Below are positions 9,977 through 20,378 of a stretch of DNA of 64,000 bases, piece by piece. Position 1 is the first letter of the stretch; every line of letters starts with the position of its first letter. The DNA is from Cellvibrionaceae bacterium AOL6 (GTDB taxonomy: Bacteria; Pseudomonadota; Gammaproteobacteria; Pseudomonadales; Cellvibrionaceae). Position numbers and translations under genes: made by a program. The notes under the pieces are model-generated. The model ran no database searches and had not been told where the DNA came from. It was given only the letters and a program-made list of their open reading frames with translations. The DNA lies in assembly GCA_003265435.1 (NCBI GenBank), contig NOXC01000017.1:1-64000 (forward strand), given 5' to 3'.

Positions 9977-10819
9977 GTGTTTGAGCGTAACAGCGAAGTC
10001 ACCGATGTATCGGCGTACCCTCAGGATTTGCAGCGTGTGGCGCTGTGCATTGAGTATGCTGGCGCGGGCTTCAATGGGTTTCAGCGCCAGGCCTCCACTC
10101 CGAATACGGTGCAGCAATATCTGGAAGCCGCATTGAGCTTCGTCGCTGATGAGGCTATTACATTGGTGTGCGCTGGTCGCACGGATGCTGGCGTGCATGC
10201 CACCGGTCAAATCGTACATTTTGACACGGCTTCCGTGCGGCCGGAAAAGGCCTGGGTGATGGGCAGTAACACACGCCTGCCGGACGCGATTCGTGTCCGC
10301 TGGGCGCGCGCAGTGGACCCACAGTTTCATGCGCGCTTCTCTGCGCTTAGCCGAACTTACCGCTACGTTTTTCACTGCTCGGATGTGCGTTCGGCTACGC
10401 TCGGGACTCAAGTCACACACAGTGCGCTTCCCCTGGACTTCGACGCGATGGAGCAGGCCGCGAGCTGTTTGATCGGCGAGCATGATTTTAGTGCATTCCG
10501 TTCCGCGCAATGTCAGGCACATTCTCCCGTTCGGCGGATAGAGGCCATGCGCTGGGTGCGCCAGGGCGAGTTGGTTGTCCTGGAGATTCGTGCGAACGCG
10601 TTTTTACATCACATGGTCAGAAATATTGTCGGGACTCTGATGGATGTGGGCCGTGGGCGCCAAGCAGTCTCATGGGTGCGCGACATCCTTGAGGGCGGCG
10701 ACCGCACGCGTGCAGGGGCCACGGCTCCGCCCTGGGGCTTGTACCTGGTGCAGGTTGCGTACCCGGAATCCATTGCACTGCCCGAGCTGCCTGCGGGGCC
10801 CTGTTTTTTGAGTTTTTAA
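9977..10819 (+). CDS. truA: tRNA pseudouridine(38-40) synthase
   Basis: TruA, 280 aa, makes pseudouridine at positions 38-40 of the tRNA anticodon arm. The catalytic aspartate is Asp70 in AGRTDAGVHATGQ, and VRNIVGTLMDVGRG near the C-terminus is typical. The start is GTG at 9977; no in-frame ATG lies early enough to keep the conserved LCIEYAGAGFNGFQRQ segment. It follows the fimV terminator and sits in the conserved fimV-truA-trpF order. Confidence 0.96.
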   Translation: MFERNSEVTDVSAYPQDLQRVALCIEYAGAGFNGFQRQASTPNTVQQYLEAALSFVADEAITLVCAGRTDAGVHATGQIVHFDTASVRPEKAWVMGSNTRLPDAIRVRWARAVDPQFHARFSALSRTYRYVFHCSDVRSATLGTQVTHSALPLDFDAMEQAASCLIGEHDFSAFRSAQCQAHSPVRRIEAMRWVRQGELVVLEIRANAFLHHMVRNIVGTLMDVGRGRQAVSWVRDILEGGDRTRAGATAPPWGLYLVQVAYPESIALPELPAGPCFLSF

Positions 10820-10939
10820 TCGGGGGCATGGCCCTGAGATCTCGCTTCAAGTACACGGACAATCGCGGCGTAATCTGCTAATATCCGCGCTTTTCGAACA
10901 GTTGCCAACGTGTGGCGCCTTTATTGGGTGGGAGCAAGC

Positions 10940-11557
10940 ATGCCAGTACGAGTCAAAGTCTGTGGGATCACCTCCGTCGAGGCGGCGGCGCAGGCGGCAG
11001 ACGCGGGAGCGGATGCAATTGGCTTGGTCTTCTATCCACCCAGTTCACGCTACGTCGACGACTGGGTCTTGGCACGCGATATCGCGCTTGCTGCGGGACC
11101 TCTGACGCAGGTGGTGGGGCTGTTTGTGAATGCAGACACCCGGTTTATCGAAACAGCACTGCGAGAAGTGCCGATAAACACCTTGCAATTCCATGGCGAT
11201 GAAGCACCGGAGTTTTGTCGGCAGTTCAGCAGGCCGTTTATCAAAGCGCTGCGTATGAAAGCAGGACTCGACGTTGAAATAGAAGCAGGGCGCTACGCTG
11301 ATGCGCGAGGCATTCTGCTCGACAGTTATAAAGCAGGGGTGCCGGGCGGTACGGGTGAATCGTTTGATTGGTCGAGGATTCCCAGTGACCTACCGCATGT
11401 TCTGCTTGCCGGAGGCTTGAATCCGGCCAACGTGGCAGAAGCGGTTCGTCAGGTGCGACCCTATGCCGTCGATGTCAGTGGCGGGGTGGAAAGCGCCCCG
11501 GGAATCAAACAGCCAGAAAAGGTCGCGGCATTCATTCGCCGCGCCAAAGCGGAGTAA
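10940..11557 (+). CDS. trpF: Phosphoribosylanthranilate isomerase
   Basis: TrpF, 205 aa from ATG 10940, a TIM-barrel that isomerises phosphoribosylanthranilate to CdRP in tryptophan synthesis. The opening [16 protein letters not shown] contains the catalytic Cys (KVCGIT), and [17 protein letters not shown] and [11 protein letters not shown] are family motifs. I prefer ATG 10940 over GTG 10910 because GGGAG sits five bases upstream and the extra ten residues are not family-like. It is a stand-alone isomerase, as in Pseudomonas, not a TrpCF fusion. trpB follows after 4 bp. Confidence 0.96.
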   Translation: MPVRVKVCGITSVEAAAQAADAGADAIGLVFYPPSSRYVDDWVLARDIALAAGPLTQVVGLFVNADTRFIETALREVPINTLQFHGDEAPEFCRQFSRPFIKALRMKAGLDVEIEAGRYADARGILLDSYKAGVPGGTGESFDWSRIPSDLPHVLLAGGLNPANVAEAVRQVRPYAVDVSGGVESAPGIKQPEKVAAFIRRAKAE

Positions 11558-11561
11558 CACG

Positions 11562-12776
11562 GTGAGTACTGATAAAATTGATTACAGCGCAGTGCCTGAT
11601 ACACGAGGCCACTTCGGCCCGTACGGAGGGCGCTATGTCAGCGAGACGCTGATGCATGCGCTCGATGAACTGGACGAGATTTACCAGCGCCTCAAAGGCG
11701 ACGCCAGCTTTCAAGAAGAGTTCGATAAAGACCTCGCGCACTACGTTGGCCGGCCATCGCCTTTGTATGAAGCTGAGCGGCTCTCCAAAAAAATAGGTGG
11801 CGCGCGGATTGTGCTGAAGCGTGAGGACTTGAACCACACGGGAGCGCACAAGGTCAACAACACCATCGGTCAGGCCTTGTTGGCGAAGTACACCGGCAAG
11901 CAGCGCGTGATCGCTGAAACCGGCGCGGGACAACATGGCGTCGCCACGGCCACCGTAGCGGCACGTCTCGGCCTAGAGTGTGTCGTGTACATGGGTGCTG
12001 AAGACGTCCAGCGACAAGCGCTGAACGTCTATCGTATGAAGCTGCTCGGCGCAACAGTGGTGCCGGTGCATTCAGGCTCGAAAACCCTGAAAGATGCGAT
12101 GAATGAAGCCATGCGCGATTGGGTGACCAATGTCGATACTACGTTCTATATCATTGGCACCGTCGCAGGCCCCCATCCCTATCCGCAATTGGTTCGAGAC
12201 TTTAATTCCGTCGTAGGGCGTGAAGCGCGCGCTCAGAGCATGGATAGGTTTGGTCGTCTGCCGGATGCACTGGTGGCGTGTGTGGGCGGTGGCTCCAATG
12301 CCATTGGCTTATTCCATCCTTTCCTCTCGGATGACAGCGTGGCGATGTACGGTGTCGAAGCGGGTGGTGACGGTCTGGAAACTGGCCGTCACGCGGCGCC
12401 TCTCAACGACGGCATCCCCGGGATTTTGCATGGCAATCGCACCTACCTGATGGAAGATGATGATGGACAGATCATCGAGACGCATTCCATCTCGGCAGGC
12501 CTTGATTACCCCGGCGTGGGGCCAGAGCACGCTTGGTTAAAAGACATTGGTCGGGTGAATTATGTCGCTGCGACGGATAACGAAGCTATGCATGCCTTCC
12601 GTGAGTTAACCCGCGTGGAGGGCATCATGCCCGCGTTGGAATCCAGCCACGCTGTGGCTCACGGTATGAAGTTGGCCGCGGAGTCAGATCCGGACGACAT
12701 TATTCTGGTGAATTTGAGTGGCCGCGGAGACAAAGACATTCTGACCGTTGCCAAAATTGATGGCATTGATGTTTAA
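11562..12776 (+). CDS. trpB: Tryptophan synthase beta chain
   Basis: TrpB, 404 aa, the PLP subunit that joins indole and serine. The cofactor lysine is Lys97 in [10 protein letters not shown], and the phosphate-binding loop is [10 protein letters not shown]. The start is GTG 11562: GGAG lies seven bases upstream, and starting further upstream would run into trpF sequence in another frame. It is 4 bp after trpF and 12 bp before trpA, so trpFBA is one operon. trpE, trpG, trpD and trpC are not in the window. Confidence 0.97.
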   Translation: MSTDKIDYSAVPDTRGHFGPYGGRYVSETLMHALDELDEIYQRLKGDASFQEEFDKDLAHYVGRPSPLYEAERLSKKIGGARIVLKREDLNHTGAHKVNNTIGQALLAKYTGKQRVIAETGAGQHGVATATVAARLGLECVVYMGAEDVQRQALNVYRMKLLGATVVPVHSGSKTLKDAMNEAMRDWVTNVDTTFYIIGTVAGPHPYPQLVRDFNSVVGREARAQSMDRFGRLPDALVACVGGGSNAIGLFHPFLSDDSVAMYGVEAGGDGLETGRHAAPLNDGIPGILHGNRTYLMEDDDGQIIETHSISAGLDYPGVGPEHAWLKDIGRVNYVAATDNEAMHAFRELTRVEGIMPALESSHAVAHGMKLAAESDPDDIILVNLSGRGDKDILTVAKIDGIDV

Positions 12777-12788
12777 CAGGAAATCAGC

Positions 12789-13598
12789 GTGAGTAGAATA
12801 ACGTCAACACTGGCGCAGTTGCGCGAAGCAAACCGTAAAGCTCTGGTGAGCTATATCGTTTGCGGTGACCCCACATTGGCTGCGACGCTGGATGCCATGC
12901 ACGAACTGGTCAAGGCCGGTACGGACATTATTGAGCTGGGCGTCGCGTTCTCTGACCCTATGGCCGAAGGGCCGGTCATTCAACTCGGGCATGAGCGCGC
13001 TTTGAAAGGCGGAGCGAGTGTGCGTGCCACGCTGGAGCTGGTCAGCGAGTTCCGTAAACAAAATAGCGAAACGCCTGTCGTATTAATGGGGTATGCCAAC
13101 CCTGTCGCGCGCATGGGCTATGCCGTGTTTGCGGAGGCCGCTGCGAAGGCCGGTGTCGACGCCCTGCTAACAGTGGATTTGCCGCCGGAAGAATCGCATG
13201 AACTGGATGCCGAGCTGGCCAAGCATGACCTCGATAATATTTATTTGCTTGCCCCGACGAGCAAAGAAGCTCGTATCAAAACCATTTGTGATGCGGCTCG
13301 TGGCTTTGTGTATTACGTGTCGGTAAAAGGTGTGACGGGTTCGGGGAGTTTGAATGCGGATGACGTTGCGCAACGTGTTGAGAAAATCCGCGCACAAGCG
13401 CATACACCTGTGCTGGTCGGCTTCGGTATTAAAGACGCGAAGTCTGCGAAAGCGGTGGCGGCGTGCAGCGATGGCGTGGTCGTAGGCAGCGCCTATGTCA
13501 GCATCATGGCTAAGGCTGCAGACACGCCGATGCCTGAAGTATTAAAAGAATTGCACACTCTGGTGAGTTCGATTCGCCAGGGGCTCGACGAACTGTAA
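12789..13598 (+). CDS. trpA: Tryptophan synthase alpha chain
   Basis: TrpA, 269 aa, the TIM-barrel that releases indole from indole-3-glycerol phosphate and channels it to TrpB. The catalytic Glu and Asp lie in [15 protein letters not shown]; the usual proline after V is Ala here and the usual PMADGP is PMAEGP, conservative differences. GTG start after a CAGGAAA ribosome site. accD follows after 23 bp. Confidence 0.96.
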   Translation: MSRITSTLAQLREANRKALVSYIVCGDPTLAATLDAMHELVKAGTDIIELGVAFSDPMAEGPVIQLGHERALKGGASVRATLELVSEFRKQNSETPVVLMGYANPVARMGYAVFAEAAAKAGVDALLTVDLPPEESHELDAELAKHDLDNIYLLAPTSKEARIKTICDAARGFVYYVSVKGVTGSGSLNADDVAQRVEKIRAQAHTPVLVGFGIKDAKSAKAVAACSDGVVVGSAYVSIMAKAADTPMPEVLKELHTLVSSIRQGLDEL

Positions 13599-13621
13599 AA
13601 AAGCGCTATTGGGAAGAACCT

Positions 13622-14494
13622 ATGAGTTGGCTAGACAAAATTGTGCCTGCGACGGCGAAGGCCAAGGCAAACAAAACTGCGAGTAAGGTACCGGAAGGGC
13701 TTTGGAAAAAGTGTCCAAAGTGCAGCGCGGTATTGTATCGACCGGAGCTCGAAAAAGCGCTGGATGTGTGCCCGAAGTGTGAGCATCACATGCGGATCGG
13801 TGCCCGACGTCGACTGGATATTTTCCTCGATGAGGAAGGTCGAGAAGAACTGGCAACTGACGTGTTGCCGATTGACCGTTTGAAATTTAAAGACGTAAAG
13901 AAATACAAAGACCGTTTGCTCGAAGCGCAGAAAAAGACGGGTGAAAAAGATGCGCTGATCGCCATGCAGGGTACCCTCAAGGGCATGCCCGTCGTCGCGA
14001 GCGCGTTTGAGTTTGCTTTCCACGGCGGCTCGATGGGCTACGTGGTGGGGGAGCGTTTCACTCGCGCCGCTCAGCGCGCGTTGGAACAGCGTATTCCCTA
14101 CGTGTGCTTTTCTGCCACCGGTGGTGCACGTATGCAGGAAGCACTGATCTCCCTCATGCAGATGGCCAAAACCAGTGCGGTGATTGAGCGCATGAAAATG
14201 GCCGGTGTGCCTTTTATTTCCGTAATGACCGATCCGGTATACGGCGGCGTATCAGCGAGTTTGGCGCTGCTGGGTGATCTCAACGTGGCCGAACCGGGGG
14301 CGCGTGCAGGCTTTGCAGGCCCGGCCATTATTGAACAGACCATTCGTCAAAAATTACCCGCGGGATTTCAGCGCAGTGAATTTTTGCTGGAGCACGGGGC
14401 CATCGACATGATCGTCGCGCGTGAAGATATGCGTGATCGTCTGGCGTCTGTTCTCGCGAAGTTGACTCATCAAGAACTCGTTGAGAGCGCCTAA
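13622..14494 (+). CDS. accD: Acetyl-CoA carboxylase carboxyltransferase beta subunit
   Basis: AccD, 290 aa, forms with AccA the carboxyltransferase that makes malonyl-CoA for fatty acid synthesis. The N-terminal zinc ribbon is visible as Cys31, Cys34, Cys50 and Cys53, followed by the crotonase-fold core with [11 protein letters not shown]-like and [12 protein letters not shown] motifs. It is placed between trpA and folC as in many gammaproteobacteria; folC starts 3 bp after its stop. Confidence 0.97.
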   Translation: MSWLDKIVPATAKAKANKTASKVPEGLWKKCPKCSAVLYRPELEKALDVCPKCEHHMRIGARRRLDIFLDEEGREELATDVLPIDRLKFKDVKKYKDRLLEAQKKTGEKDALIAMQGTLKGMPVVASAFEFAFHGGSMGYVVGERFTRAAQRALEQRIPYVCFSATGGARMQEALISLMQMAKTSAVIERMKMAGVPFISVMTDPVYGGVSASLALLGDLNVAEPGARAGFAGPAIIEQTIRQKLPAGFQRSEFLLEHGAIDMIVAREDMRDRLASVLAKLTHQELVESA

Positions 14495-14497
14495 CGC

Positions 14498-15793
14498 TTG
14501 AAGTCTCCACGATTTCACACTCTGGACGAGTGGCTGACCTGGCTCGAATCTTTACATCCCACTGAAATCGAGCTGGGTTTGGCGCGTGTCGCGGAAGTGG
14601 CAGGGCGCCTCAAGCTGAATTTTCAGAGTACTCGCATCGTCACCGTTGCGGGAACCAATGGTAAGGGCAGTTGCGTTGCTGCACTTGCCGCCTTGCTTCG
14701 CGCCTCCGACAAGCGTGTCGGTTGCTACACGTCGCCTCACATCCAGTTCTACAATGAGCGTGTCGAAATCGACGGGGTGATGCTCGGAGACGACGCATTG
14801 ATCGAAGCGTTTGCGGCGGTTGATGAAGCTCGCGCAGATGTCTCTCTCACGTATTTTGAATTCGGTACGCTCGCGGCGCTGTATGCCTTTGGGCAGGCGA
14901 AACTCGACTATATTGTGCTCGAAGTGGGCTTGGGTGGACGCCTCGATGCCGTCAATGTGGTTGATCCAGACCTGGCCATATTGACCTCGATTGCACTTGA
15001 CCACGAAGCCTGGCTGGGTTCAGACAGAGAACAGATAGGGCGTGAAAAAGCGGGCATTCTTCGCGCAGGTGTGCCATTTATTTGTGTTGATGATTCGCCT
15101 CCCGAAAGTGTGCTGCACGCGGCTGAATCTTTAATGACACAGTCCTACTATATCAACGAAGACTTTTATTGGCGCCGAGAGGATGCCGGTCTCACGCTTT
15201 CGGTGCCGGGTCAGGGTGGCCTTGCGCAGCGATATCGGATTGAGCACGCCGCGCTGCCCGCACCAAGTCTGCTGGCCGCGAGTCAGGCATGGCATCTGTT
15301 GGAAGGGGCCCGCGGTGCGACACCCGTTGATATCGCAAGCGTCTTGAGCGGCTTGAGTCTGCCTGGCCGGATGGAGCATCGAACGGTGCGGGGCCAGCGT
15401 TTGATTCTCGATGTGGCACACAATCCCCAAGCGGCAGAATACCTTGCCCAAGCGTTGCAAAGCACGGTAGAAACGCCCGTGGTATTCGTCTGGGCGATGA
15501 TGAGTGACAAGGATTGCCAGGCAGTGGTCTCGCACCTGTCCAGCGTGGTGGGGCACTGGGTATGCACTGAGGTGGCGGACATGCCGCGTTGTCGTCGCGC
15601 GACTGAACTGGGTGAGGTCCTGCTCGGCGTGTCAGAGGATTACACGATAAAAACCGACGTGCATGCAGCGCTGCTGTGCGCACTCGATAAGGCTAAAGCG
15701 ATACCGGGTGAGCCGCCTGTAGTGGTGGCGGGTTCGTTTTACTTGATTGCCGAAGCCAAGCGTTGCTTGGACAGTTTAGAGGAATCACGATGA
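14498..15793 (+). CDS. folC: Bifunctional dihydrofolate/folylpolyglutamate synthase
   Basis: FolC, 431 aa, adds glutamate to dihydropteroate and to folates. A Mur-ligase-type P-loop AGTNGKGS lies at about 51-58, with HEAWLGSDREQIGREKAGI (metal and folate site) and VLDVAHNPQA-type motif LILDVAHNPQA further on. The start is TTG 14498, three bases after the accD stop; no ATG lies near. It overlaps the next gene by ATGA, so accD-folC-SPOR is one transcript. Confidence 0.94.
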   Translation: MKSPRFHTLDEWLTWLESLHPTEIELGLARVAEVAGRLKLNFQSTRIVTVAGTNGKGSCVAALAALLRASDKRVGCYTSPHIQFYNERVEIDGVMLGDDALIEAFAAVDEARADVSLTYFEFGTLAALYAFGQAKLDYIVLEVGLGGRLDAVNVVDPDLAILTSIALDHEAWLGSDREQIGREKAGILRAGVPFICVDDSPPESVLHAAESLMTQSYYINEDFYWRREDAGLTLSVPGQGGLAQRYRIEHAALPAPSLLAASQAWHLLEGARGATPVDIASVLSGLSLPGRMEHRTVRGQRLILDVAHNPQAAEYLAQALQSTVETPVVFVWAMMSDKDCQAVVSHLSSVVGHWVCTEVADMPRCRRATELGEVLLGVSEDYTIKTDVHAALLCALDKAKAIPGEPPVVVAGSFYLIAEAKRCLDSLEESR

Positions 15794-16344
15794 ATGACGG
15801 ATTGAAGCAACGCATCATCGGCGCAGTCGTGCTGGTGGCATTGGGCATTCTGTTCATTCCGGTGTTGTTCGATAAAGAGCGAATCGAGCCGGTTGATCGC
15901 GCAACGCAAATCCCACCGGAGCCGGAACTACAGCCTTTACCGCTACCTGAAGCGGCGACTGCGCCACGCACGCCTGCGCCTCAGGTAGAACAGCCTATTG
16001 ATGGCGAGTTTGCGATTGAAGACGTTGAGCCTGCGGTTGAGCCGGCCCCATCGACGCCAGCCCCCAAGCCCACCCCTGTAGAACTCGAAGGGCCGCAGAC
16101 GGCGGATGCGTGGGTATTACAGATAGCGAGTTATAAATTTGAAAACCACGCGAGTGCATTGCGTGATGAACTGATCGGGCGTGGTTACAAATCGTTTATC
16201 AAAACCGTCGATACAAGCTCTGGGCCACGAACGCGGCTGTATGTCGGACCGAGCATTGATAAAGCGTCGTTGGAGCAGGCCAAGCGAGAGTTGGATAACG
16301 AGTATCGCGTAGAAGCGATGTTGTTAAAATTCTCGCCAAAATAA
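15790..16344 (+). CDS. SPOR-domain cell-division protein, DedD-like
   Basis: A 184-aa single-span inner-membrane protein: short cytoplasmic N-terminus, membrane helix at about 8-28 (IIGAVVLVALGILFIPVLF), a proline- and glutamate-rich linker, and a C-terminal SPOR domain from about 105 (WVLQIASYKFENHASALRDE). SPOR domains bind denuded glycan strands at the division septum. It matches DedD in size, layout and position after folC. I start at ATG 15790, inside the folC stop, rather than the longer frame. Confidence 0.88.
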   Translation: MNDGLKQRIIGAVVLVALGILFIPVLFDKERIEPVDRATQIPPEPELQPLPLPEAATAPRTPAPQVEQPIDGEFAIEDVEPAVEPAPSTPAPKPTPVELEGPQTADAWVLQIASYKFENHASALRDELIGRGYKSFIKTVDTSSGPRTRLYVGPSIDKASLEQAKRELDNEYRVEAMLLKFSPK

Positions 16345-16358
16345 GCCACGTCCGCGCT

Positions 16359-18020
16359 TTAGGACGCGTCTTGACTGAGTCGCGCGTAGCGCTTTTGTAA
16401 GTAGCTGAAGCGTTTGTGGTGGTGAGTGCCTTCTTCGATTTGACCGATACGACGGAAGGCTGTCTCAAGTAATAATCGGTCATCCGCACTGAGTGCATGC
16501 TGTTTGGCCTGGGCGATCAGAGCCTGAATCAAGTTGAGGTTCAGACCAATGTGATTGGGCAGCTCTCGTTGCACCTCCCGAAAGGCATTTAACGCCGCTT
16601 CGACATCACCGGCCTCATAGAGCGCGATGCCACGTCGATTGCGATTCGACGCATACGCGATGCCTTCACGTGTTTTCGGTTCGCGCAGTAACTTATCGAT
16701 GGAAATCGCCAACTCCGGGTCTTCATTCAACGCGGCGAGCGCCTGCAGAATGGCTTCACCCTCGTCATAGTGTCCCCGATTCATAAACGACTTTGCACAA
16801 TCGATACAGAGCTGGAATGAGGTGTTTTCCAGCACGCTGTATTTCATTTCTTCATGACGCTGTAACGCTTCGGCTGTGGCGGTTTGCGCTTGCTCGATCT
16901 GTCCTTGAGTCTCATGCCACTGGGCTCGGACCAAGGCATTGCGCATGCTGACCACCGGGTGCCGGCTGTAACGCTTTGATGTGGCCTCGATGTGTTGCCG
17001 CGCTTCATTCAGCTTTTCTTCTCGCGCGTCGGCGGGGGCTTTGCTGGCTTGCCGAATCAGGGCTTCGGCGAGGTTGAGGTCGTCATCTGCGGCTTCATGG
17101 CAGGTGTGTTTTGCGCATTTCTGCGCGGTACGAAACGCATGTACTGCGGCTTTGTCATCGTCGATGAGCACGCTGATTCGACCCAAAGCACGTTGCCTGA
17201 GTGCTGAACGGGGAGAGAGTCGCACGGCGTCCATTAAGGCCTGCTGACTCATTTCCAGTCTATGGTTGGCCTCATGTACGCGTGCGAGCAGGTCGAAGGC
17301 TTCGACACAATACGGGCTTTCATCAATGATTTCCCGCAGTGTGGTCTCGGCGCTGTCGTAGTGTTTGCGCAGCATGTGAATGCGTGCCCAGCCCAGTGCC
17401 ATCCAAAGCGGGTGGCGCTCTTCGCCAAGTTCCTCATACACGAGGGCGGCCGCTTCGGGATTGCGCGTCGCGAGGTAGAGTTCAGCAAGCATTTTCTTTG
17501 CATCGGCTTGCAGTCGCGCATCTCCCGGGGTTTGAGCGAGTCGCTTGGCGGCGGCAATGGCTTTGCGCCGGTTTTTATCATCCAGCGCGACTTTGATACT
17601 GTGCAGGAACTCGGATTTCAGCAGTGCCGCATCGAGTCTGGGGCGCAGCGATTCGCGGCTGATGGGCTTGTGCAGAAAATCATCAGGCTGGTATTCGAGC
17701 GCGTGCAGCACGTAGTGGCTCGAATTTTCCGCAGTGATCATCACAAACAGCGCGGTATTGCGAAGCAGGGCGTGAAAGCGCAGCTCCTCCAGCAATTGCT
17801 GGCCATTTTTGCCCTGCCCGAGGTTGTAATCTGAAATGACGATATCATATTGGCGGGAGCGGCAGAGCTCGATCGCTTCTTCGGCGTTGCCGGCTGTGTC
17901 GGTATCGGTCGCGCCGTAGTCAACAAGCAAGCGCTTCAACTGAGCGCGGGCCGGAGCAGCGTCATCGACGACAAGGCAGCGCTTTTGCGCGTAGGTGCGA
18001 ATGATGTCGATCTGCTTCAT
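16359..18020 (-). CDS. Response regulator with CheY receiver and TPR repeats
   Basis: A 553-aa protein with an N-terminal CheY-like receiver (about 10-130): acidic pair Asp19/Asp20, phospho-acceptor Asp64 in VISDYNLG, and Lys118 in LHKPIS. The rest, about 145-545, is alpha-helical with TPR-like repeats (ALGWARIHMLRKHYDSAETTL) and no DNA-binding or enzymatic domain, so output is probably protein-protein. It converges on the SPOR gene with 14 bp between stops and is divergent from cvpA across 312 bp. No histidine kinase is adjacent. Cognate kinase and target unknown. Confidence 0.85.
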   Translation of the reverse strand: MKQIDIIRTYAQKRCLVVDDAAPARAQLKRLLVDYGATDTDTAGNAEEAIELCRSRQYDIVISDYNLGQGKNGQQLLEELRFHALLRNTALFVMITAENSSHYVLHALEYQPDDFLHKPISRESLRPRLDAALLKSEFLHSIKVALDDKNRRKAIAAAKRLAQTPGDARLQADAKKMLAELYLATRNPEAAALVYEELGEERHPLWMALGWARIHMLRKHYDSAETTLREIIDESPYCVEAFDLLARVHEANHRLEMSQQALMDAVRLSPRSALRQRALGRISVLIDDDKAAVHAFRTAQKCAKHTCHEAADDDLNLAEALIRQASKAPADAREEKLNEARQHIEATSKRYSRHPVVSMRNALVRAQWHETQGQIEQAQTATAEALQRHEEMKYSVLENTSFQLCIDCAKSFMNRGHYDEGEAILQALAALNEDPELAISIDKLLREPKTREGIAYASNRNRRGIALYEAGDVEAALNAFREVQRELPNHIGLNLNLIQALIAQAKQHALSADDRLLLETAFRRIGQIEEGTHHHKRFSYLQKRYARLSQDAS

Positions 18021-18256
18021 TGCGTAAGAATATTCCCGTCCGTTGCGACGGACGCATTGTGGGTCCGAAACGCTGTAGCCAAACAGTATGCTGATTCGCG
18101 TGGCCTATAGGGTTCAGTATAGGTGGTCTGGCCGCATTGGCCTCTGCCGGGGCGTCTCGTGACTGTGTTTGTCGTGCATTTAATCTATTTCATAGTAGCT
18201 TATTTAGAGGATTTGGGAATAAGGAATCGCATAATTTCGAAGATGCAATCGCTGTT

Positions 18257-18284
18257 TTGGATTCAGGAGGGCCTCTGCTAGAAT
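18257..18284 (+). promoter_or_regulatory. Predicted cvpA-purF promoter
   Basis: TTGGAT at 18257-18262 and TAGAAT at 18279-18284, 16 bp apart, within the 312-bp divergent gap 18021-18332. The start would be about 40 bp before the cvpA ATG. I see no PurR-type ACGCAAACGTTTGCGT site in the gap. Confidence 0.5.
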
Positions 18285-18332
18285 GGCGCCTTCATTTCCT
18301 CCGTCAAAGCGCTCCACACGACTGGCAACTGA

Positions 18333-18845
18333 ATGATTTGGGCTGATTGGGTAATTCTGGCGATACTGGTGGTGTCCAGTCTGATCAGTCTTAAGCGTGG
18401 TTTTGTGCGCGAGGCGCTCTCCCTCGTAAATTGGGTGCTGGCTTTCTTCATCGCCCTGGCGTTCCGCGAAGTGTTTGCGGCTCTGCTAAGTTCTTATATA
18501 TCGACACCTTCGGTCCGTGAGTTGGTGGCCTTTGCTGCGCTGTTTGCCGCGACCCTGATCGTGGGTGCCATGGTCAATAATTTGATCTCCGAATTGGTGC
18601 GATTGACAGGGCTGTCCGGTACGGACCGTACCTTTGGCATGATATTCGGCCTGTTGCGGGGCTTTGTGATCGTAATGGCCTTGTTGATTTTTTTACCGGA
18701 TCTTGTCCCTGTCGACAAAGATCCCTGGTGGCGGGAATCGCTGTTGATCCCGGAGTTATTAAAGCTTGAGGGCTGGTGCCGGTCGATGGTGGCCGAGATA
18801 TCCACGCTGTTTTCCGAGTTGTTTGAACGAACTGAGACTATTTGA
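18333..18845 (+). CDS. cvpA: CvpA family membrane protein
   Basis: CvpA, 170 aa, an inner-membrane protein with about four membrane segments ([18 protein letters not shown], a second near [13 protein letters not shown], a third near [16 protein letters not shown] and a fourth near [13 protein letters not shown]). First named for colicin V export and later linked to envelope stress tolerance; the exact role is unsettled. The [13 protein letters not shown] motif is characteristic. It precedes purF by 7 bp, the classic cvpA-purF operon. Confidence 0.93.
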   Translation: MIWADWVILAILVVSSLISLKRGFVREALSLVNWVLAFFIALAFREVFAALLSSYISTPSVRELVAFAALFAATLIVGAMVNNLISELVRLTGLSGTDRTFGMIFGLLRGFVIVMALLIFLPDLVPVDKDPWWRESLLIPELLKLEGWCRSMVAEISTLFSELFERTETI

Positions 18846-18852
18846 GGCCCCT

Positions 18853-20376
18853 ATGTGCGGAATTGTTGGAATTTTTGGCAAAAGCGACGTGAATCTGGCG
18901 CTCTATGATGCGCTGACCATGTTGCAGCACCGAGGGCAGGATGCCGCCGGAATTATGACCTGTGCGGAGGGCAAGCTTTCTCAGCAGAAAGGGCTTGGCC
19001 TAGTGAAAGATGTGTTTCGCACACGCCATATGCAGCGCCTTGCCGGCAACATGGGTATCGGACATGTGCGCTACCCGACTGCGGGCAGTTCTGGCCCAGC
19101 GCTGGCTCAGCCTTTTTACGTGAATTCGCCCTACGGTATTGCACTGGCGCACAACGGCAACCTGACCAATTCGGCTCAGTTGAGCGAAGACTTGTTCAAG
19201 GCGGATCTGCGTCATGTGAATACGGACTCGGATTCGGAAGTTCTGCTGAATGTCTTTGCGCATCAGTTACAACTCCAGGGCAAGCTGCGTCCGGAGCCGG
19301 ACGATATCTTCAAGGCTGTTGAGGGTGTGCACGACCGCTGTCGTGGTGGCTATGCCGCGGTGACGATGATCGCCAATTACGGAGTCTTAGCGTTTCGTGA
19401 CCCCCATGGTATTCGGCCACTGGTGTTCGGCAGCCGTGAAACGGATAAGGGCACCGAATATATGATCGCATCGGAGTCGGTCGCGTTGGACGTGCTCGGT
19501 TTCCGCCTGATTCGTGACGTGGCGCCCGGAGAAGCGATATATATCACTACGGATGGTGTCCTGCACACACGCCAATGCGCGAAGCAGCCCAAGCTGACTC
19601 CTTGTATTTTTGAGCATGTGTATTTCGCGCGTCCAGACTCGATCATGGACGGCGTGTCGGTCTACAAGGCGCGCTTGCGCCAAGGTGAGCGACTGGCCGA
19701 GAAAATCATGCGAGACATGCCCGATCATGACATCGATGTGGTCATCCCGATCCCGGACAGCAGCCGTGTTGCGGGGCAGGCGCTGGCGCAAACCATGGGT
19801 GTGAAGTTTCGGGAAGGCCTCGTGAAAAACCGCTACATTGGTCGTACCTTTATTATGCCCGGGCAGCAGATGCGAAAAAAATCGGTGCGACAAAAGCTGA
19901 ATGCGATACGGCTCGAGTTCGAAGGCAAAAACGTGCTGTTGGTCGATGACTCGATTGTGCGCGGTACCACCTGTAAGCAAATCATACAGATGGCGCGCGA
20001 TGCCGGCGCCAATAAAGTGTATTTCGCTTCGGCAGCGCCACCAGTGGCCTATCCTAATGTATATGGTATCGACATGCCGACCTCTAAAGAGCTGATTGCG
20101 CATGGTCTGGAACACGAAGCCATATGCCGAAACATCGGAGCCGATTATCTGATTTATCAGGATATTGAGGATCTGATTGCGGCCTCGGCAGAGGGCAACC
20201 CGGATATCGACAGCTTTGATTGTTCGGTATTTAATGGCTGCTACGTCACGGGTGATATCTCAGAGGAATACTTTGAATGGCTGGAGCAGGTCAGAAATGA
20301 CCAGGCCAAACACAAGCGTGATGCGCGACTGGGCCAGAGTGATCAGGCCATCGTAGGCATTAGCAACGAGGGATAG
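18853..20376 (+). CDS. purF: Amidophosphoribosyltransferase
   Basis: PurF, 507 aa, commits PRPP to purine synthesis by adding ammonia from glutamine. After Met removal the N-terminal nucleophile is Cys2 in MCGIVGIFG, which fixes the start at ATG 18853; the frame extends further upstream but would bury it. The PRPP-binding loop [13 protein letters not shown] is intact. It lies 7 bp after cvpA and 2 bp before metZ. Confidence 0.98.
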   Translation: MCGIVGIFGKSDVNLALYDALTMLQHRGQDAAGIMTCAEGKLSQQKGLGLVKDVFRTRHMQRLAGNMGIGHVRYPTAGSSGPALAQPFYVNSPYGIALAHNGNLTNSAQLSEDLFKADLRHVNTDSDSEVLLNVFAHQLQLQGKLRPEPDDIFKAVEGVHDRCRGGYAAVTMIANYGVLAFRDPHGIRPLVFGSRETDKGTEYMIASESVALDVLGFRLIRDVAPGEAIYITTDGVLHTRQCAKQPKLTPCIFEHVYFARPDSIMDGVSVYKARLRQGERLAEKIMRDMPDHDIDVVIPIPDSSRVAGQALAQTMGVKFREGLVKNRYIGRTFIMPGQQMRKKSVRQKLNAIRLEFEGKNVLLVDDSIVRGTTCKQIIQMARDAGANKVYFASAAPPVAYPNVYGIDMPTSKELIAHGLEHEAICRNIGADYLIYQDIEDLIAASAEGNPDIDSFDCSVFNGCYVTGDISEEYFEWLEQVRNDQAKHKRDARLGQSDQAIVGISNEG

Positions 20377-20378
20377 TT

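Noticed and set aside
11463-11561. N-terminal extension of trpB into trpF
   Set aside because: It is trpF read in another frame; GTG 11562 has GGAG at the right distance.
17262-17834. A 190-codon plus-strand frame opposite the receiver-TPR gene
   Set aside because: The minus-strand protein has clear receiver motifs; this frame shows none.
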